From Bacteroidaceae bacterium (GTDB lineage: Bacteria > Bacteroidota > Bacteroidia > Bacteroidales > Bacteroidaceae), in contig JAFZWK010000038.1 in NCBI GenBank assembly GCA_017617335.1, forward strand, positions 1-63,244: a stretch of 63,244 nucleotides of DNA, read 5' to 3'. The number at the start of each line of letters is the position of its first letter. Position 1 is the stretch's first letter. This document shows positions 45,399 to 57,700 of this stretch, one piece after another. A model generated the notes under the pieces. The model had not been told where the DNA came from. It did not search any database and was given only the letters and a program-made list of their open reading frames with translations. The position numbers and the translations under genes were made by a program.

Positions 45399-47405
45399 AT
45401 GAAAGTTAGATTGTATTTCTCAGCCCTGGTGCTGCTATACGTTTCTGCCTTATGCAATGCTAAGGATTACCGTTGGGACATTGCTGGGCATCATTCTGTG
45501 GAGTGGAATCATCTGCGAGGTGGTGTTCCACATGATGATCATATCGAAATGGCAGGCGAAAAGGTGGCCGTAGTTTATTATTGGGGTGTGGATGCCAATG
45601 AGCAATTCCATGTCAGTCGTCATTTGGTGTTCCCCATGCTCCGTACTGTACCGAACAATACACATGCCAGCTGGATGCCTCATTCGGATGTTAATTTCCT
45701 GGAAGGCATGAAGACGAATAACCGCTCTTTTGGAAAGGAGCGTGTGCAGAAGGTTACTCTGGATGGCAAGATGACGGTCTATAGTGTTATCAATGGTGAC
45801 AACAACAATTTCGAGTTGACCCGCATTTTCTTCCCCTGTACAAAGGAGGCTGCCGTTTGTGAGTCATATATGTTCAAGAATGTTGGAGAGAAGACAGAGC
45901 GGCTACTCGTTCCCTCTATCTATACTGTTCGTACGACCAATCCCGAGAATGGCACACGTGGCAGCTACCGTCTGGTGGCTCGTTCGGAGTTCGGGGAGGA
46001 CAAGGTTGTCACCCTGAAACCAGGTGAGAGCACTACTTTTTATTGCACTATCCAAGGCTATAGTGTGAAGGATGAGAAAGAGTTGTCTTTCAATGTGGCC
46101 GAAGAGCTTGCTGCACGTCAGGCTTTTGTTGACGAGGTAACAGGCAAGTTGGATTTCCAGTGTCCCGATGATACACTCAACACCCTCTTTGCCATGTCGA
46201 AGATTCGTGGCTCGGAGAGTATCTACCGTACTCGTGGCGGATTGATGCACGGACCTGGTGGCGAGAGTTACTATGCTGCTATTTGGGCCAATGATCAAGC
46301 CGAGTATATATCTCCTTTCTTCCCTTTCCTTGGTTATAAGACTGGAAACGAGAGCGGGTTGAACTGCTGGCGTCTCTTCAAGAAATACATAAATCCTGAG
46401 TATAAGTTCATCCCTTGGAGTATCATTGCCGAGGGAGACGATGTGTTTGGTCCCTTTGATCGTGGTGATGCTGCCATGATTTCTTATGGAGCCAGCCGCT
46501 ATTGTTTGGAAATGGGGGACAAGGCTATCACCGAGGAAATATGGCCTTTGATAGAGTGGTGTCTGGAGTATTGCCATCGTAAAATCAATGTGCATGGGGT
46601 TGTGGCTAGTGATGGTGATGAACTGGAGCATCGGCTTCCGAGTGGTGATGCTAATCTCTGTACCAGCAGTCTTTATTATGATGCACTTAACAGTGCCACT
46701 TATCTCTGCAAGATGATGGGCAAGAGTGCCGAAGGAAAGATTTATCAGAAACAATCTCTCGAATTGTGCAAGAACCTTGACAAATTCTTTCATGCCACTG
46801 TTGAGGGTTATGATACATACCGTTATTATGAGGGAAACGACCAGCTACGCTCTTGGATTTGTATTCCTTTAACTATGGGAATCTATGATCGGGCAGAAGG
46901 TACCATCCAAGCCATGTTCTCTCCTCAGTTGTGGACTGAGAATGGGATGCTCAGTGTCAGTACGGACAAGATTTATTGGGATCGCAGTACTTTGTATGGG
47001 TTGCGTGGAACCTTCGCTGCCGGTTATCCCGACAAGGCACTTGAATTTATGCATAAGTTCAGCGCTTTTCGCCTATTGGGTGAGCATGTGCCTTATGTGA
47101 TCGAGGCTTGGCCCGAGGGAGGGCAGCGCCATCTTTCTGCCGAGAATGGTCTTTATTGCCGCATTGTCACGGAAGGTTTGCTTGGATTCCGTCCTACGGG
47201 TTACACCACCTTCGATTTGACTCCTCAGATGCCAAAGGGTTGGGATACCTATTCTCTGAAGAATATCTACGCTTGTTCACCTCGTCCTTTTGACATTATG
47301 GTGACTCGTAAAGGTGCAGGATTGCAGGTGATTATCCGTAGGGATGGGAAGACCTTGAAGACTCTTTCCTCTAAACCAGGTAAGAAAATATCAGTCAGAT
47401 TATGA
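45399..47405 (+). CDS. Six-hairpin-type putative glycosidase, family not assigned (668 aa)
   Basis: A signal peptide (MKVRLYFSALVLLYVSALCNA) is followed by a beta-sandwich-like N-terminal half (to about 230). The C-terminal part looks like an (alpha/alpha)6 barrel: RTRGGLMHGPGGESYYAAIW, ASDGDELEHRLPSGDANLCT, YGLRGTFAAGYPDKALEF, and VPYVIEAWPEGGQRHLSAEN. Acidic candidates lie in DGDELEHR and in the IEAWPEGG loop. This layout fits six-hairpin glycosidases such as GH78-, GH15- or GH65-like enzymes, but no known family could be fixed from sequence alone. It is in one operon with GH13, GH5 and GH78 genes and overlaps the last by 4 bp if that starts at 47402. Confidence 0.72.
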   Translation: MKVRLYFSALVLLYVSALCNAKDYRWDIAGHHSVEWNHLRGGVPHDDHIEMAGEKVAVVYYWGVDANEQFHVSRHLVFPMLRTVPNNTHASWMPHSDVNFLEGMKTNNRSFGKERVQKVTLDGKMTVYSVINGDNNNFELTRIFFPCTKEAAVCESYMFKNVGEKTERLLVPSIYTVRTTNPENGTRGSYRLVARSEFGEDKVVTLKPGESTTFYCTIQGYSVKDEKELSFNVAEELAARQAFVDEVTGKLDFQCPDDTLNTLFAMSKIRGSESIYRTRGGLMHGPGGESYYAAIWANDQAEYISPFFPFLGYKTGNESGLNCWRLFKKYINPEYKFIPWSIIAEGDDVFGPFDRGDAAMISYGASRYCLEMGDKAITEEIWPLIEWCLEYCHRKINVHGVVASDGDELEHRLPSGDANLCTSSLYYDALNSATYLCKMMGKSAEGKIYQKQSLELCKNLDKFFHATVEGYDTYRYYEGNDQLRSWICIPLTMGIYDRAEGTIQAMFSPQLWTENGMLSVSTDKIYWDRSTLYGLRGTFAAGYPDKALEFMHKFSAFRLLGEHVPYVIEAWPEGGQRHLSAENGLYCRIVTEGLLGFRPTGYTTFDLTPQMPKGWDTYSLKNIYACSPRPFDIMVTRKGAGLQVIIRRDGKTLKTLSSKPGKKISVRL

Positions 47406-47458
47406 TGTGTTTACGTGTTCTGCGAATGCATGATTATATTATAAAAGATTATAAACTC

Positions 47459-50020
47459 ATGACAAAGATGCGTGGATGTGATTGGCTAATGGCCATCTTG
47501 TTTGTCCTTGCCCCTCTTTCTGTAGAGGCGCGGGTGAGTGTGGACGCCTTGAAATGCGAGGGACTGGAGAATCCCCTTGGAATCGATAATGTGGAGCCAC
47601 ATTTCAGTTGGAAATTGTTATCGGACAAGCCTACCCGACAGGTGGCTTATGAGATTCTGGTAGCCAGTCAGGAATCTTTGCTTGAGACAGGGAAGGCTGA
47701 TTTGTGGGACTCAGGTAAGGTTGGTTCCAACGAATCCGTAATGATTCCCTATGCAGGCAAGACTTTGAAGTCGAGGCAATTGTGTTACTGGAAGATAAGG
47801 TCTTATACAGATACGGAAACCTCCGAATGGAGTATGGTTCAGAGATTCAGCGTAGGAATTCTGGGAGAGGATCAGATGCGGGGTCAGTATATAGGTCTGG
47901 GACTTGGTCAGGATAAATCCATCCTTCTTACGCGTGCATTCAAAGTGAAAAAGGTGGGGAAGACAGCTTTCCTGCATGTCAATTCTCTTGGTTATCACGA
48001 GGTTTATCTGAATGGTAAGAAGGTGTCGTGTGCAGTTTTGACTCCTGCCGTATCTCAGATGGATAAACGATCGCTCATCGTTACTTATGATGTAACAAAT
48101 TTATTGTGTAAGGGCGAAAACAATCTGGTTTTGTGGATAGGTTCTGGTTGGTATAAGAAAGATACCTTCCAGGCCAGTTATGACGGTCCTGCCGTGAGGG
48201 CTGACTTGGATGTATTGGAAGGAGACCGTTGGAATCCTCTTCTTCAGACCGATGACACTTGGCAGGGTGCAGAAAGTGGATACGTTGATTTGGATAGCTG
48301 GAAACCATGGGGTTTTGGAGGCGAGAAGATAGATGCTCGTCAAGTGCCCCTTGAATTTTCAAGGGAAGGTCTCAAGGGACTTGAGTGGAAGCCCGTGGAG
48401 ATTGCCCGTGTTGAGGGGCTCGTGGCCACACCTCAGATGTGCCAGTTGAATGCCGTGAAGGAAGTTGTCAGCCCTGTTTCCATAACGTGTCTGGGTAATG
48501 ACCAATGGCTTGTGGATATGGGAAAGGCATTGAACGGCCAGTTCGAGATTCAGTTGCCCACCTTGCCGGCAGGACAGGAGGTAAAGGCTGATTACAGCGA
48601 CCATTTGAAGGGTAATGGGGAAATGGAGAGCATGCGTGCCTTGGATATATTCATCGCTTCGGGACGTGAGGGCGGTGATGTCTTCCGCAATCGTTTCAAT
48701 CATCATTGCTTCCGGTACGTCCTTTTGAGCAATCTTCCCCAGCGGCCTCTTAGTGCGCGGGCTTATCGGATAGGCATGAATGCGGATGCCATCGGTACGT
48801 TCGAGAGTTCCGATGCTGACCTCAATGCTATCCATCAGATGGTTCGCTACACCATGGATTGCTTGGCTTTCAGCGGCTATATGGTGGATTGCGCTCACAT
48901 CGAGCGTCTGGGTTATGGAGGTGATGGTAATGCTTCCACCCTCTCGCTTCAGAACATGTTTGATGTGGCACCCCTTTATATGAACTGGTTACAGGCGTGG
49001 AACGATGCCATTCGTCCCGATGGTGGATTGCCTCATACGGCGCCATGTCCCTATAAGGCAGGCGGAGGTCCTTATTGGTGCACATTCATTGTGCAGGCTC
49101 CTTGGCGTACGTGGATGAACTTTGGTGACGACCGCTTGCTTGGCCGTTGCTATGAGAGCATGAAGCTTTGGCTCACGTATGTGGATGCCAACACTCGGGA
49201 TGGCCTGCTCCAGCAGTGGCCCAATTTGGATTATCGTCATTGGTATCTGGGAGACTGGCTTGCCCCAAAGGGAGTGGACGTGAAGAATCAGGAGAGTGTG
49301 GATCTGGTGAACAATTGTGCTTTGAGTCAGAGTTACAGCGAGTTGATTCAGATCGCACGGCATTTGGGTAAAACTGCCGACAAGCAGGAATTTGAGCGTC
49401 GTCGTGATGCCTTGAACAAGCGGATTCATGAAACGTTTTTCCACCCAGAGACAAACACGTATGGAACAGGCACACAATTGGACATGTCCTATCCTTTGTT
49501 GACAGGCGTGGTGCCTGTCGAGAAGCAGGAAGATGTGCAGGAGGTGCTCTTGCATGGAAGGGATCATCTGGGAGTGGGACTTGTGGGTGTGCCTGTCCTG
49601 ACGGAGTGGCTTACCCGTTCTCATGCGGTGGATTACATGTATGGAATGCTCAAGAAGGAGGACTATCCAGGTTACTTGTATATGCTTCGTAAAGGAGCTA
49701 CAGCAACGTGGGAAGACTGGGATACTCCCCGCAGTTCTCTCCACAATTGTTTCAACGGAATCGATAGCTGGTTTGTTCAGGCTCTTGGCGGCATTATTCC
49801 TTTGGAACCTGGTTACAGGACTATATTGATTGATCCTCAGGTTCCAGATGGACTCAATTGGGTTCGTGTGACCCGTGAGACGCCATACGGTACCGTTCTT
49901 GTCTATTGGCAACGCACCAGCGAGGGCCTGAAGGCTCATGTGGAAATACCCAACGGTGCTGCAGCCATACTTCAGGGAAAACGGGTCGGCAGCGGAGTCT
50001 ATGATATCGTTTTGGAGTAG
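47459..50020 (+). CDS. GH78 alpha-L-rhamnosidase (853 aa)
   Basis: The ATG at 47459 gives a clean signal peptide (MTKMRGCDWLMAILFVLAPL to SVEA). The ATG at 47402, which overlaps the previous stop, adds 19 residues and cannot be excluded. The order fits GH78: an N-terminal fibronectin-like domain (VSVDALKCEGLENPLGIDN, PHFSWKLLSD), a rhamnosidase N domain (VNSLGYHEVYLNGKKVS, TPAVSQMDKRSL), then the six-hairpin barrel with catalytic motif VDCAHIERLGYGGDGN (usual DCxxRxERLGWxGD). It ends with a C-terminal beta domain including RETPYGTVLVYW. It would release terminal rhamnose, and is the last gene of the rightward operon. Confidence 0.92.
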   Translation: MTKMRGCDWLMAILFVLAPLSVEARVSVDALKCEGLENPLGIDNVEPHFSWKLLSDKPTRQVAYEILVASQESLLETGKADLWDSGKVGSNESVMIPYAGKTLKSRQLCYWKIRSYTDTETSEWSMVQRFSVGILGEDQMRGQYIGLGLGQDKSILLTRAFKVKKVGKTAFLHVNSLGYHEVYLNGKKVSCAVLTPAVSQMDKRSLIVTYDVTNLLCKGENNLVLWIGSGWYKKDTFQASYDGPAVRADLDVLEGDRWNPLLQTDDTWQGAESGYVDLDSWKPWGFGGEKIDARQVPLEFSREGLKGLEWKPVEIARVEGLVATPQMCQLNAVKEVVSPVSITCLGNDQWLVDMGKALNGQFEIQLPTLPAGQEVKADYSDHLKGNGEMESMRALDIFIASGREGGDVFRNRFNHHCFRYVLLSNLPQRPLSARAYRIGMNADAIGTFESSDADLNAIHQMVRYTMDCLAFSGYMVDCAHIERLGYGGDGNASTLSLQNMFDVAPLYMNWLQAWNDAIRPDGGLPHTAPCPYKAGGGPYWCTFIVQAPWRTWMNFGDDRLLGRCYESMKLWLTYVDANTRDGLLQQWPNLDYRHWYLGDWLAPKGVDVKNQESVDLVNNCALSQSYSELIQIARHLGKTADKQEFERRRDALNKRIHETFFHPETNTYGTGTQLDMSYPLLTGVVPVEKQEDVQEVLLHGRDHLGVGLVGVPVLTEWLTRSHAVDYMYGMLKKEDYPGYLYMLRKGATATWEDWDTPRSSLHNCFNGIDSWFVQALGGIIPLEPGYRTILIDPQVPDGLNWVRVTRETPYGTVLVYWQRTSEGLKAHVEIPNGAAAILQGKRVGSGVYDIVLE

Positions 50021-50440
50021 ATTTTTATATTGCTAAGAGGTGATGCTTCGGGGTGTAACTCTCAACAGTTTTGTTTTGCTGGTTGCGGGACTATTACATA
50101 AAGTTTAGTAAATGGTGTTGACTAAGAATCCCTGTGAGTTAGCAATATTTTAATAGTGTTATTTCTGTTTATCTTTTGTAGGATTTTTTTTTAAATGAGT
50201 TTTAGACTGAAAAATTCAACACGTTGCTTGACAAGCAAGATGAACAGAAAAGAAAGGGAATTAACAACTGACTGATTCCAAGGCACTTGAAAGAAATAGA
50301 AGAAAAAAATGCGGCTACAGGAAGAATAACACGATTTGAGGACATAAAGGAGAAATGAGTAGTTATAAAAAAACAGGGGGATGTGCATTTTTTTTGACAC
50401 ATCCTCCTGTAAGAAAAAAGTTCAAAGGAATTCTTTCTGA
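50021..50440. other. Convergent non-coding region between GH78 and rpoC
   Basis: These 420 bp show no credible gene. The first 190 bp are AT-rich without structure that I can see. A single minus-strand CAACGTGTTG core (50217-50226) abuts a near-perfect palindrome, TTGCTTG-A-CAAGCAA (50224-50238). The rpoC terminator occupies 50367-50410. I find no clear terminator for the GH78 operon on the plus strand. Confidence 0.7.
50367..50410 (-). terminator. Rho-independent terminator of rpoBC
   Basis: On the minus strand ACAGGAGGATGTG (50410-50398) pairs with CACATCCCCCTGT (50385-50373). This gives 13 pairs with one wobble, a 12-nt loop, and then a run of seven T (50373-50367). It lies 30 bp after the rpoC stop. 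Confidence 0.92.
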
Positions 50441-53400
50441 CTACATGTCGTCCTGAAATTCCAGAATGGACTTGCGATTAGCCAGAACACGATCGTAATC
50501 ATCGCGGCTTCCAACGATAATCTTGTCGAATTCGCGCAAACCAGTTCCAGCGGGAATCAAGTGACCACAAATCACATTCTCCTTCATACCTTCCAGATAG
50601 TCGGTCTTGAAGTTGATGGCTGCCTCATTGAGGACCTTAGTGGTCTCTTGGAATGATGCCGCAGACATGAAACTGGTAGTCTGGAGAGCTGCACGAGTGA
50701 TACCTTGGAGAATCTGGGTTGAAGTGGCTGGTACAGCATCACGCACTTGAACGGTCTTCAGGTCACGACGCTTCAAGAGAGAATTCTCGTCACGTAGCCT
50801 GCGGGCTGTAACAATCATACCATTCTTCATGATTTCTGAATCGCCGGCATCCACAACAACCTTCTTGCCCCAAATCTTGTCGTTCTCTTCAGCAAACTCC
50901 TGTTTGTCGACAACCTGCTGCTCAAGGAATCGGGTATCTCCAGGCTCTTCAATCTGAACCTTGCGCATCATCTGACGAACGATGACCTCGAAATGCTTGT
51001 CATTGATCTTCACGCCCTGCAGACGGTAAACATCCTGAACCTCATTCACGATGTACTCTTGTACTGCCGTGGGACCCTTGATAGCCAAGATGTCGGCGGG
51101 AGTGATGGCCCCATCAGACAAAGGTGTACCTGCGCGAACGTAATCGTTCTCCTGTACCAGAATCTGCTTGCTCAGAGGCACCAAGTACTTGCGCTCGTCA
51201 CCAACTTTAGAGGTAATAATGATCTCGCGATTTCCACGCTTCAGCTTGCCCATCTTGACCTCACCGTCAATCTCTGCAACAACGGCAGGATTGCTGGGGT
51301 TGCGAGCCTCAAAAAGCTCAGTTACACGAGGAAGACCACCAGTAATATCACCACCGCCACCTACAACACGAGGAATCTTGACCAGCACGTCACCCGACTT
51401 AACAAGTTGATTGTCCTCAACAGCGATATGTCCACCAATGGGGAAGTTGTAAGTGCGGATATTGTTGCCATTCTCGTCAAGAATATGGACAGCGGGAAGT
51501 TTGGCTTTGTCACGTGACTCAATGATAATCAACTCGCGCAAGCCTGTGGTTTCGTCAGCTTCCACACGATAGGTGACACCCTCGATAACATCCTCGAAAC
51601 GGATGCGGCCAGGGGTCTCAGTTACAATTACAGCGTTGAAGGGATCCCATTTAGCAACAACTTCGCCCTTCTTGACCACTTCATTCGCCTTCTTATAGAG
51701 AGTGCTTCCATAAGGCACATTCTGACTTAGCAGGATAATGCCCGTATGAACATCCACGAAACGCACTTCTGTCAGACGACCAACAACCATCATGGCGGGT
51801 TTGCCTTCCTCATCAGTAATATCTACCGTGCGCAGTTCCTCGAATTCTACGCGAGCATCATATTTAGCCTTGATCATAGCGTTGGCAGCAGCATTACCAG
51901 CCACACCACCAGCATGGAATGTACGCAGGGTCAACTGAGTACCTGGTTCACCAATGGATTGAGCAGCAATGACACCCACAGCCTCACCCTTCTGAACCAT
52001 ACGGCTCGTTGCCAGATTGCGGCCATAGCACTTCATGCATACGCCCTTCCTACTCTCACAAGTGAGCACGGAACGTATCTCAACCACTTCGATGGGACTT
52101 TCCTCTATCTCCTGAGCCTTGGCTTCGGTAATCTCCTCACCTGCAGCACAAAGCAACTTACCTGTGGTGGGATGGATGATGTCATGAACAGACACACGAC
52201 CCAGAATACGGTCGAAGAGTGAGCTGATCACCTCATCGCCATTCTTGAGAGCCGTACACTCCAAACCACGCAAGGTGCCGCAATCCTCCTCATTGATGAT
52301 CACATCGTGGGAAACATCAACCAAACGACGAGTCAAATAACCGGCATCGGCCGTCTTTAAGGCTGTGTCAGCCAAACCTTTACGAGCACCGTGAGTAGAG
52401 ATGAAATACTCCAGCACACTCATACCTTCCTTGAAGTTGGAAAGAATGGGGTTCTCGATGGTCAAAGGCTCAGCACCCGCCTTTTGGGGCTTAGCCATCA
52501 AGCCACGCATACCACTCAACTGACTAATCTGACCAGCACTACCACGAGCGCCTGAATCAAGCATCATGTACACGGCATTGAATCCTTGGTCAGCCTCTTT
52601 CATGGTCTTCAACAAAACAGCCGACAAGTCATTGTTGACATGTGTCCAAGTATCAATTACCTGATTATAACGCTCCTTGTCAGTAATGAAGCCCATTGCA
52701 TATTCACCTGTGATACGATCAATCTCTTCATTGCCCTTACGAATAAGTTCTTCCTTTTCCTTGGGAATGATGATGTCACCCAAATTGAAGGACAATCCAC
52801 CCTCGTAAGCCAAACGATAACCCAGATTCTTGATACCGTCCAAGAATTCACAAGCACGAGCAATACCAACCGTCTTGATAACATCAGTAATGATACCACG
52901 TAAGGTCTTCTTGGAAATAACATCATTGAAGAAACCTACTTCAGCAGGAATAATCTCATTGGCGATAACACGGCCAACAGAGGTTTCCACCAAACGCTTA
53001 CCAAGGCTGCCATCCTCCATCAAATCATCTACGAGAACGAACACAGGAGCATGAACGTCAACACGCTTCTCGTTGTAAGCAATGATAGCCTCCTCAGGAC
53101 CATAGAATTTCAAACCAGAACCCTTTGCGCCAGGACGAAGCTTTGTAATATAGTAAAGGCCAAGTACCATATCCTGAGAAGGAACGGTAATAGGTGCTCC
53201 ATTTGCAGGATTCAGAATATTGTGTGACTGAAGCATCAGGATCTGAGCTTCCAGAATAGCCTCATTGCTCAAAGGCAAATGGACAGCCATCTGGTCTCCA
53301 TCGAAGTCGGCATTAAAAGCCGTACAAGCCAATGGATGCAACTGGATAGCCTTGCCTTCGATCATCTTGGGTTGGAAAGCCTGAATACCCAGACGGTGCA

Positions 53401-54730
53401 ATGTTGGTGCGCGATTCAGCAAAACGGGATGCCCCTTCATTACATACTCCAGAATATCCCAGATGACTGGTTCCTTACGGTCGACAATCTTCTTTGCACT
53501 CTTTACAGTCTTAACGATACCACGTTCAATCAACTTGCGGATGATGAAAGGCTTATATAGCTCGGCAGCCATCAGTTTGGGCAGACCGCACTCACCCATC
53601 TTCAACTCTGGTCCGACGACAATAACCGAACGGGCTGAGTAATCAACACGCTTACCCAATAAGTTCTGACGGAAACGTCCTTGCTTACCTTTCAACGAGT
53701 CAGAAAGTGACTTCAGAGGACGATTGCTCTCAGTCTTGACGGCACGACTCTTGCGGCTGTTGTCAAACAAACTGTCGACTGCCTCCTGAAGCATACGCTT
53801 CTCATTGCGAAGAATCACCTCAGGAGCCTTAATTTCAACCAATCTCTTCAGGCGATTATTGCGGATAATGACACGACGATACAAATCGTTGAGGTCACTG
53901 GTAGCAAAACGACCACCATCCAGAGGAACAAGAGGACGCAATTCGGGGGGAATGACTGGCAAAATACGCATAATCATCCACTCGGGCTTGTTGTGTCCCT
54001 TGCTGGCACGGAAACTCTCGACAACCTGGAGGCGCTTCAATGCGTCATTCTTGCGTTGTTGAGCAGAATCAGCTCCTGCCTGGTCACGCAATTCGTAAGA
54101 CAAAGAATCCAAATCGAGGCTTACCAGCAAGTCATAGATAGCTTCAGCACCCATCTTTGCGATAAACTTGTTTGGATCGGTGTCCTCGAGATATTGGTTA
54201 TTCTGAGGCAACTTTTCCATTATCTCCATATATTCATCTTCTGACAATAAATCATATTTTGCCAGAGGATGATCCTGGTTATTCGCCATAGGACCTGGCT
54301 GAATCACCACATAACGCTCGTAATAGATAATGGCATCCAACTTCTTGGTAGGAAGACCTAGCAGATAACCAATCTTATTGGGAAGAGAACGGAAATACCA
54401 TATATGAGCTACGGGCACAACCAACTGAATGTGACCGCTCCGTTCACGGCGAACTTTCTTCTCTGTTACCTCTACACCACAACGGTCGCAGACAATACCC
54501 TTATAACGGATACGCTTATACTTACCACAATGGCACTCATAGTCCTTAGTGGGACCAAAGATGCGCTCGCAGAACAAACCATCTCGCTCAGGCTTATAGG
54601 TACGGTAATTGATGGTTTCAGGTTTCAACACCTCACCATACGAATTCTCGAGGATTTCCTCAGGAGAAGCCAAACCGATGGTTATTTTGGTAAAATTACT
54701 TTTTACCTTGGTTTCTTTCTTAAAAGCCAT
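50441..54730 (-). CDS. rpoC: RNA polymerase subunit beta' (1429 aa)
   Basis: The catalytic Mg motif [16 protein letters not shown] is intact. The N-terminal zinc-binding module has [13 protein letters not shown] and [12 protein letters not shown]; the second zinc site has [16 protein letters not shown]. The trigger-loop region [19 protein letters not shown] is present. Length is normal for Bacteroidales. It follows rpoB by 35 bp. A strong terminator comes straight after it, so the ribosomal protein genes (rpsL, rpsG) often found after rpoC in related genomes are not here. Confidence 0.99.
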   Translation of the reverse strand: MAFKKETKVKSNFTKITIGLASPEEILENSYGEVLKPETINYRTYKPERDGLFCERIFGPTKDYECHCGKYKRIRYKGIVCDRCGVEVTEKKVRRERSGHIQLVVPVAHIWYFRSLPNKIGYLLGLPTKKLDAIIYYERYVVIQPGPMANNQDHPLAKYDLLSEDEYMEIMEKLPQNNQYLEDTDPNKFIAKMGAEAIYDLLVSLDLDSLSYELRDQAGADSAQQRKNDALKRLQVVESFRASKGHNKPEWMIMRILPVIPPELRPLVPLDGGRFATSDLNDLYRRVIIRNNRLKRLVEIKAPEVILRNEKRMLQEAVDSLFDNSRKSRAVKTESNRPLKSLSDSLKGKQGRFRQNLLGKRVDYSARSVIVVGPELKMGECGLPKLMAAELYKPFIIRKLIERGIVKTVKSAKKIVDRKEPVIWDILEYVMKGHPVLLNRAPTLHRLGIQAFQPKMIEGKAIQLHPLACTAFNADFDGDQMAVHLPLSNEAILEAQILMLQSHNILNPANGAPITVPSQDMVLGLYYITKLRPGAKGSGLKFYGPEEAIIAYNEKRVDVHAPVFVLVDDLMEDGSLGKRLVETSVGRVIANEIIPAEVGFFNDVISKKTLRGIITDVIKTVGIARACEFLDGIKNLGYRLAYEGGLSFNLGDIIIPKEKEELIRKGNEEIDRITGEYAMGFITDKERYNQVIDTWTHVNNDLSAVLLKTMKEADQGFNAVYMMLDSGARGSAGQISQLSGMRGLMAKPQKAGAEPLTIENPILSNFKEGMSVLEYFISTHGARKGLADTALKTADAGYLTRRLVDVSHDVIINEEDCGTLRGLECTALKNGDEVISSLFDRILGRVSVHDIIHPTTGKLLCAAGEEITEAKAQEIEESPIEVVEIRSVLTCESRKGVCMKCYGRNLATSRMVQKGEAVGVIAAQSIGEPGTQLTLRTFHAGGVAGNAAANAMIKAKYDARVEFEELRTVDITDEEGKPAMMVVGRLTEVRFVDVHTGIILLSQNVPYGSTLYKKANEVVKKGEVVAKWDPFNAVIVTETPGRIRFEDVIEGVTYRVEADETTGLRELIIIESRDKAKLPAVHILDENGNNIRTYNFPIGGHIAVEDNQLVKSGDVLVKIPRVVGGGGDITGGLPRVTELFEARNPSNPAVVAEIDGEVKMGKLKRGNREIIITSKVGDERKYLVPLSKQILVQENDYVRAGTPLSDGAITPADILAIKGPTAVQEYIVNEVQDVYRLQGVKINDKHFEVIVRQMMRKVQIEEPGDTRFLEQQVVDKQEFAEENDKIWGKKVVVDAGDSEIMKNGMIVTARRLRDENSLLKRRDLKTVQVRDAVPATSTQILQGITRAALQTTSFMSAASFQETTKVLNEAAINFKTDYLEGMKENVICGHLIPAGTGLREFDKIIVGSRDDYDRVLANRKSILEFQDDM

Positions 54731-54765
54731 ATTCTTATATCCTTTTTTAAAAGAGTATTCTTACA

Positions 54766-57700
54766 TTAATCCAATGTGACGCTTAAGCCCAAGCCACGAA
54801 GCTCATGCAGCAACACGTTCAGAGACTCAGGAATACCTGGGGTAGGCATGGGTTCACCCTTAACAATAGACTCATAGGCCTTACTGCGACCAACCACATC
54901 GTCAGACTTGATAGTCAAGATCTCCTGAAGCACATGAGATGCGCCAAAGGCTTCGATAGCCCAAACCTCCATTTCTCCAAAACGCTGACCGCCAAACTGC
55001 GCCTTACCTCCAAGAGGCTGCTGGGTAATCAGTGAATACGGGCCAATAGAACGAGCATGCATCTTATCCTCGACCATGTGACCCAGTTTCAGCATATATG
55101 CAACACCTACGGTAGCCAACTGGTCAAAAGGCTCACCTGTTGCACCATCGTACAACTGGGTTGAGCAATAACGTGGTAAGCCTGCCTTGTCGGTCCACTC
55201 ACTCAAATCATCAAGTGATGCACCATCAAAGATGGGAGTAGCAAACTTGACATTCAATTTACGGCCTGCATAACCAAGTACAGTCTCAAAAATCTGACCG
55301 ATATTCATACGTGAGGGCACACCCAGAGGGTTCAACACGATATCCACGGGAGTACCATCCTCAAGGAATGGCATATCCTCCTCACGAACCACCTTGCTGA
55401 CAATACCCTTATTACCATGACGACCAGCCATCTTGTCACCAACTCCGATCTTACGTTTCTTGGCGATATATACTTTAGCCATCTGGATAATACCGCTAGG
55501 AAGTTCATCACCAATTGTGATAGCATACTTCTTGCGTTTATTTTCTGCATCCAACAACTTGTACTTCTTCAAATAGTTGATAATCAACTTTGCAATAAGT
55601 TCATTGGCATGCTGATCTTCCGTCCAATTACTCAACTGAACAGCAGTAAAATCAAAGGTTTCCAATACACTGGCAGTAACGCTAGCACCCTTAGGAATCA
55701 AATCGGTACCCATGAAGTCCTTCACGCCCTTACTCTTCAACCCGTTGGTCAATTCAAGCAGTTTATCAATCAGGATAGCCTTCAGATCATCAATCTTGCT
55801 CTTGAATTCCTCATCGATAGCAGCCAAACGCGGCTTATCCTGCAATTTGGCAGCACGAGTCTTTATAGCCTTGGAGAACAACTTCTTATCGATAACAACG
55901 CCATTCAGCGAAGGAGTTGCCTTCAACGAGGCATCCTTCACGTCGCCAGCCTTGTCGCCAAAGATAGCTCGAAGCAATTTCTCTTCTGGGCTGGGATCAC
56001 TCTCACCTTTTGGAGTAATCTTGCCGATCATGATATCACCAGGTGTCACACGAGCACCTATGCGGATGATACCATTCTCATCCAAATCCTTGGTAGCTTC
56101 CTCGCTGACATTGGGAATATCAGCAGTTAATTCCTCCATACCACGCTTTGTCTCACGTACCTCCAGAGCAAACTCCTCAACATGCACACTTGTCAGGATA
56201 TCCTCTCGAACAACACGCTCGCTCAAAACAATTGCATCCTCGTAATTGTAACCCTTCCAAGGCATGTAAGCAACCAAAAGATTTTTACCCAAAGCTAACT
56301 CTCCTTCTGCAGTAGAGTAACCCTCAGTGAGAATCTGACCTTCTTTTACACGATCACCCTTATTGATGATGGGACGGAGGTCGATAGTCATATTCTGGTT
56401 AGTACGACGGAACTTAGGAATTCTATATTCCTTCAGAGCAGGCTCGAAACTAACGAATTCCTCTTCCTCTGTCCGATCGTAGAGGATACGGATGGTGGTT
56501 GCATCAACGTATTCCACAACACCATCGCCCTCTGCAGTAATCATAGTACGAGAATCAATACAAACTTGACGCTCGATACCAGTACCCACGATAGGAGCCT
56601 CGGTACGCATCAAAGGAACGGCCTGACGCATCATGTTAGATCCCATCAAAGCACGGTGAGCATCATCATGTTCCAAGAAGGGAATCAGCGAAGCTGCAAT
56701 AGAAGCAATTTGCTGAGGGGCGACGTCCATCCAATCAACCTCAGAGGGAGGAACAACAGGATAGTCATCATCCTTGCGACACTTTACCTTAGCACGAATG
56801 AAAGTTCCATTATCATTTAAAGGAGCGTTTCCCTGACCAATAATCTGCTTTTCTTCTTCCTCTGCTGTCAGATAATGAATGCCTTCATCAGAGAGATCAA
56901 CCACACTATTGTTTACTTTACGGTAGGGAGTCTCGATGAATCCAAGGTCATTTATCTTAGCAAAGACACAAAGAGAAGAAATAAGACCAATGTTGGGACC
57001 CTCAGGTGACTCAATAGGACAAAGACGTCCATAATGAGTATAGTGTACGTCTCGAACCTCGAAACCTGCACGCTCACGAGAGAGACCGCCAGGACCCAAC
57101 GCAGACAAACGACGCTTATGAGTTACCTCAGCCAACGGGTTTGTCTGATCCATAAATTGAGACAAAGCATTCGTACCGAAAAAGCTATTGATAACGCTGC
57201 TGAGAGTCTTAGCATTAATCAAATCAGTAGGAGTGAACACCTCATTATCGCGAACATTCATACGCTCGCGAATAGTACGATTCATGCGGGCAAGACCGAT
57301 TGCGAACTGATTTGCAAGCTGCTCACCTACAGTACGCACACGACGGTTGCTCAAATGGTCGATATCATCTACCTGAGCCTTAGAGTTCTCCAACTCGATT
57401 AAATACTTGATAATCTCAATGATGTCTTCTTTGGTTAGAGTACGGGTATTGGGATCAATCTGAAGGTTCAACTTACGATTGATACGATAACGACCAACCT
57501 CACCCAAGTCATAACGCTTCTCACTGAAGAACAGGTTATAAATGACTTCGCGTGCACTGGCATCATCGGCAGGATCTGCATTGCGCAACTGACGATAGAT
57601 ATACCAAACAGCCTCGCGCTCGCTATTAGAGGTGTCCTTTTGTAAAGTGTTGAAGATAATGGAATAATCAGAAGCCTGCCCCTCATCCTTGTGAAGCAGG

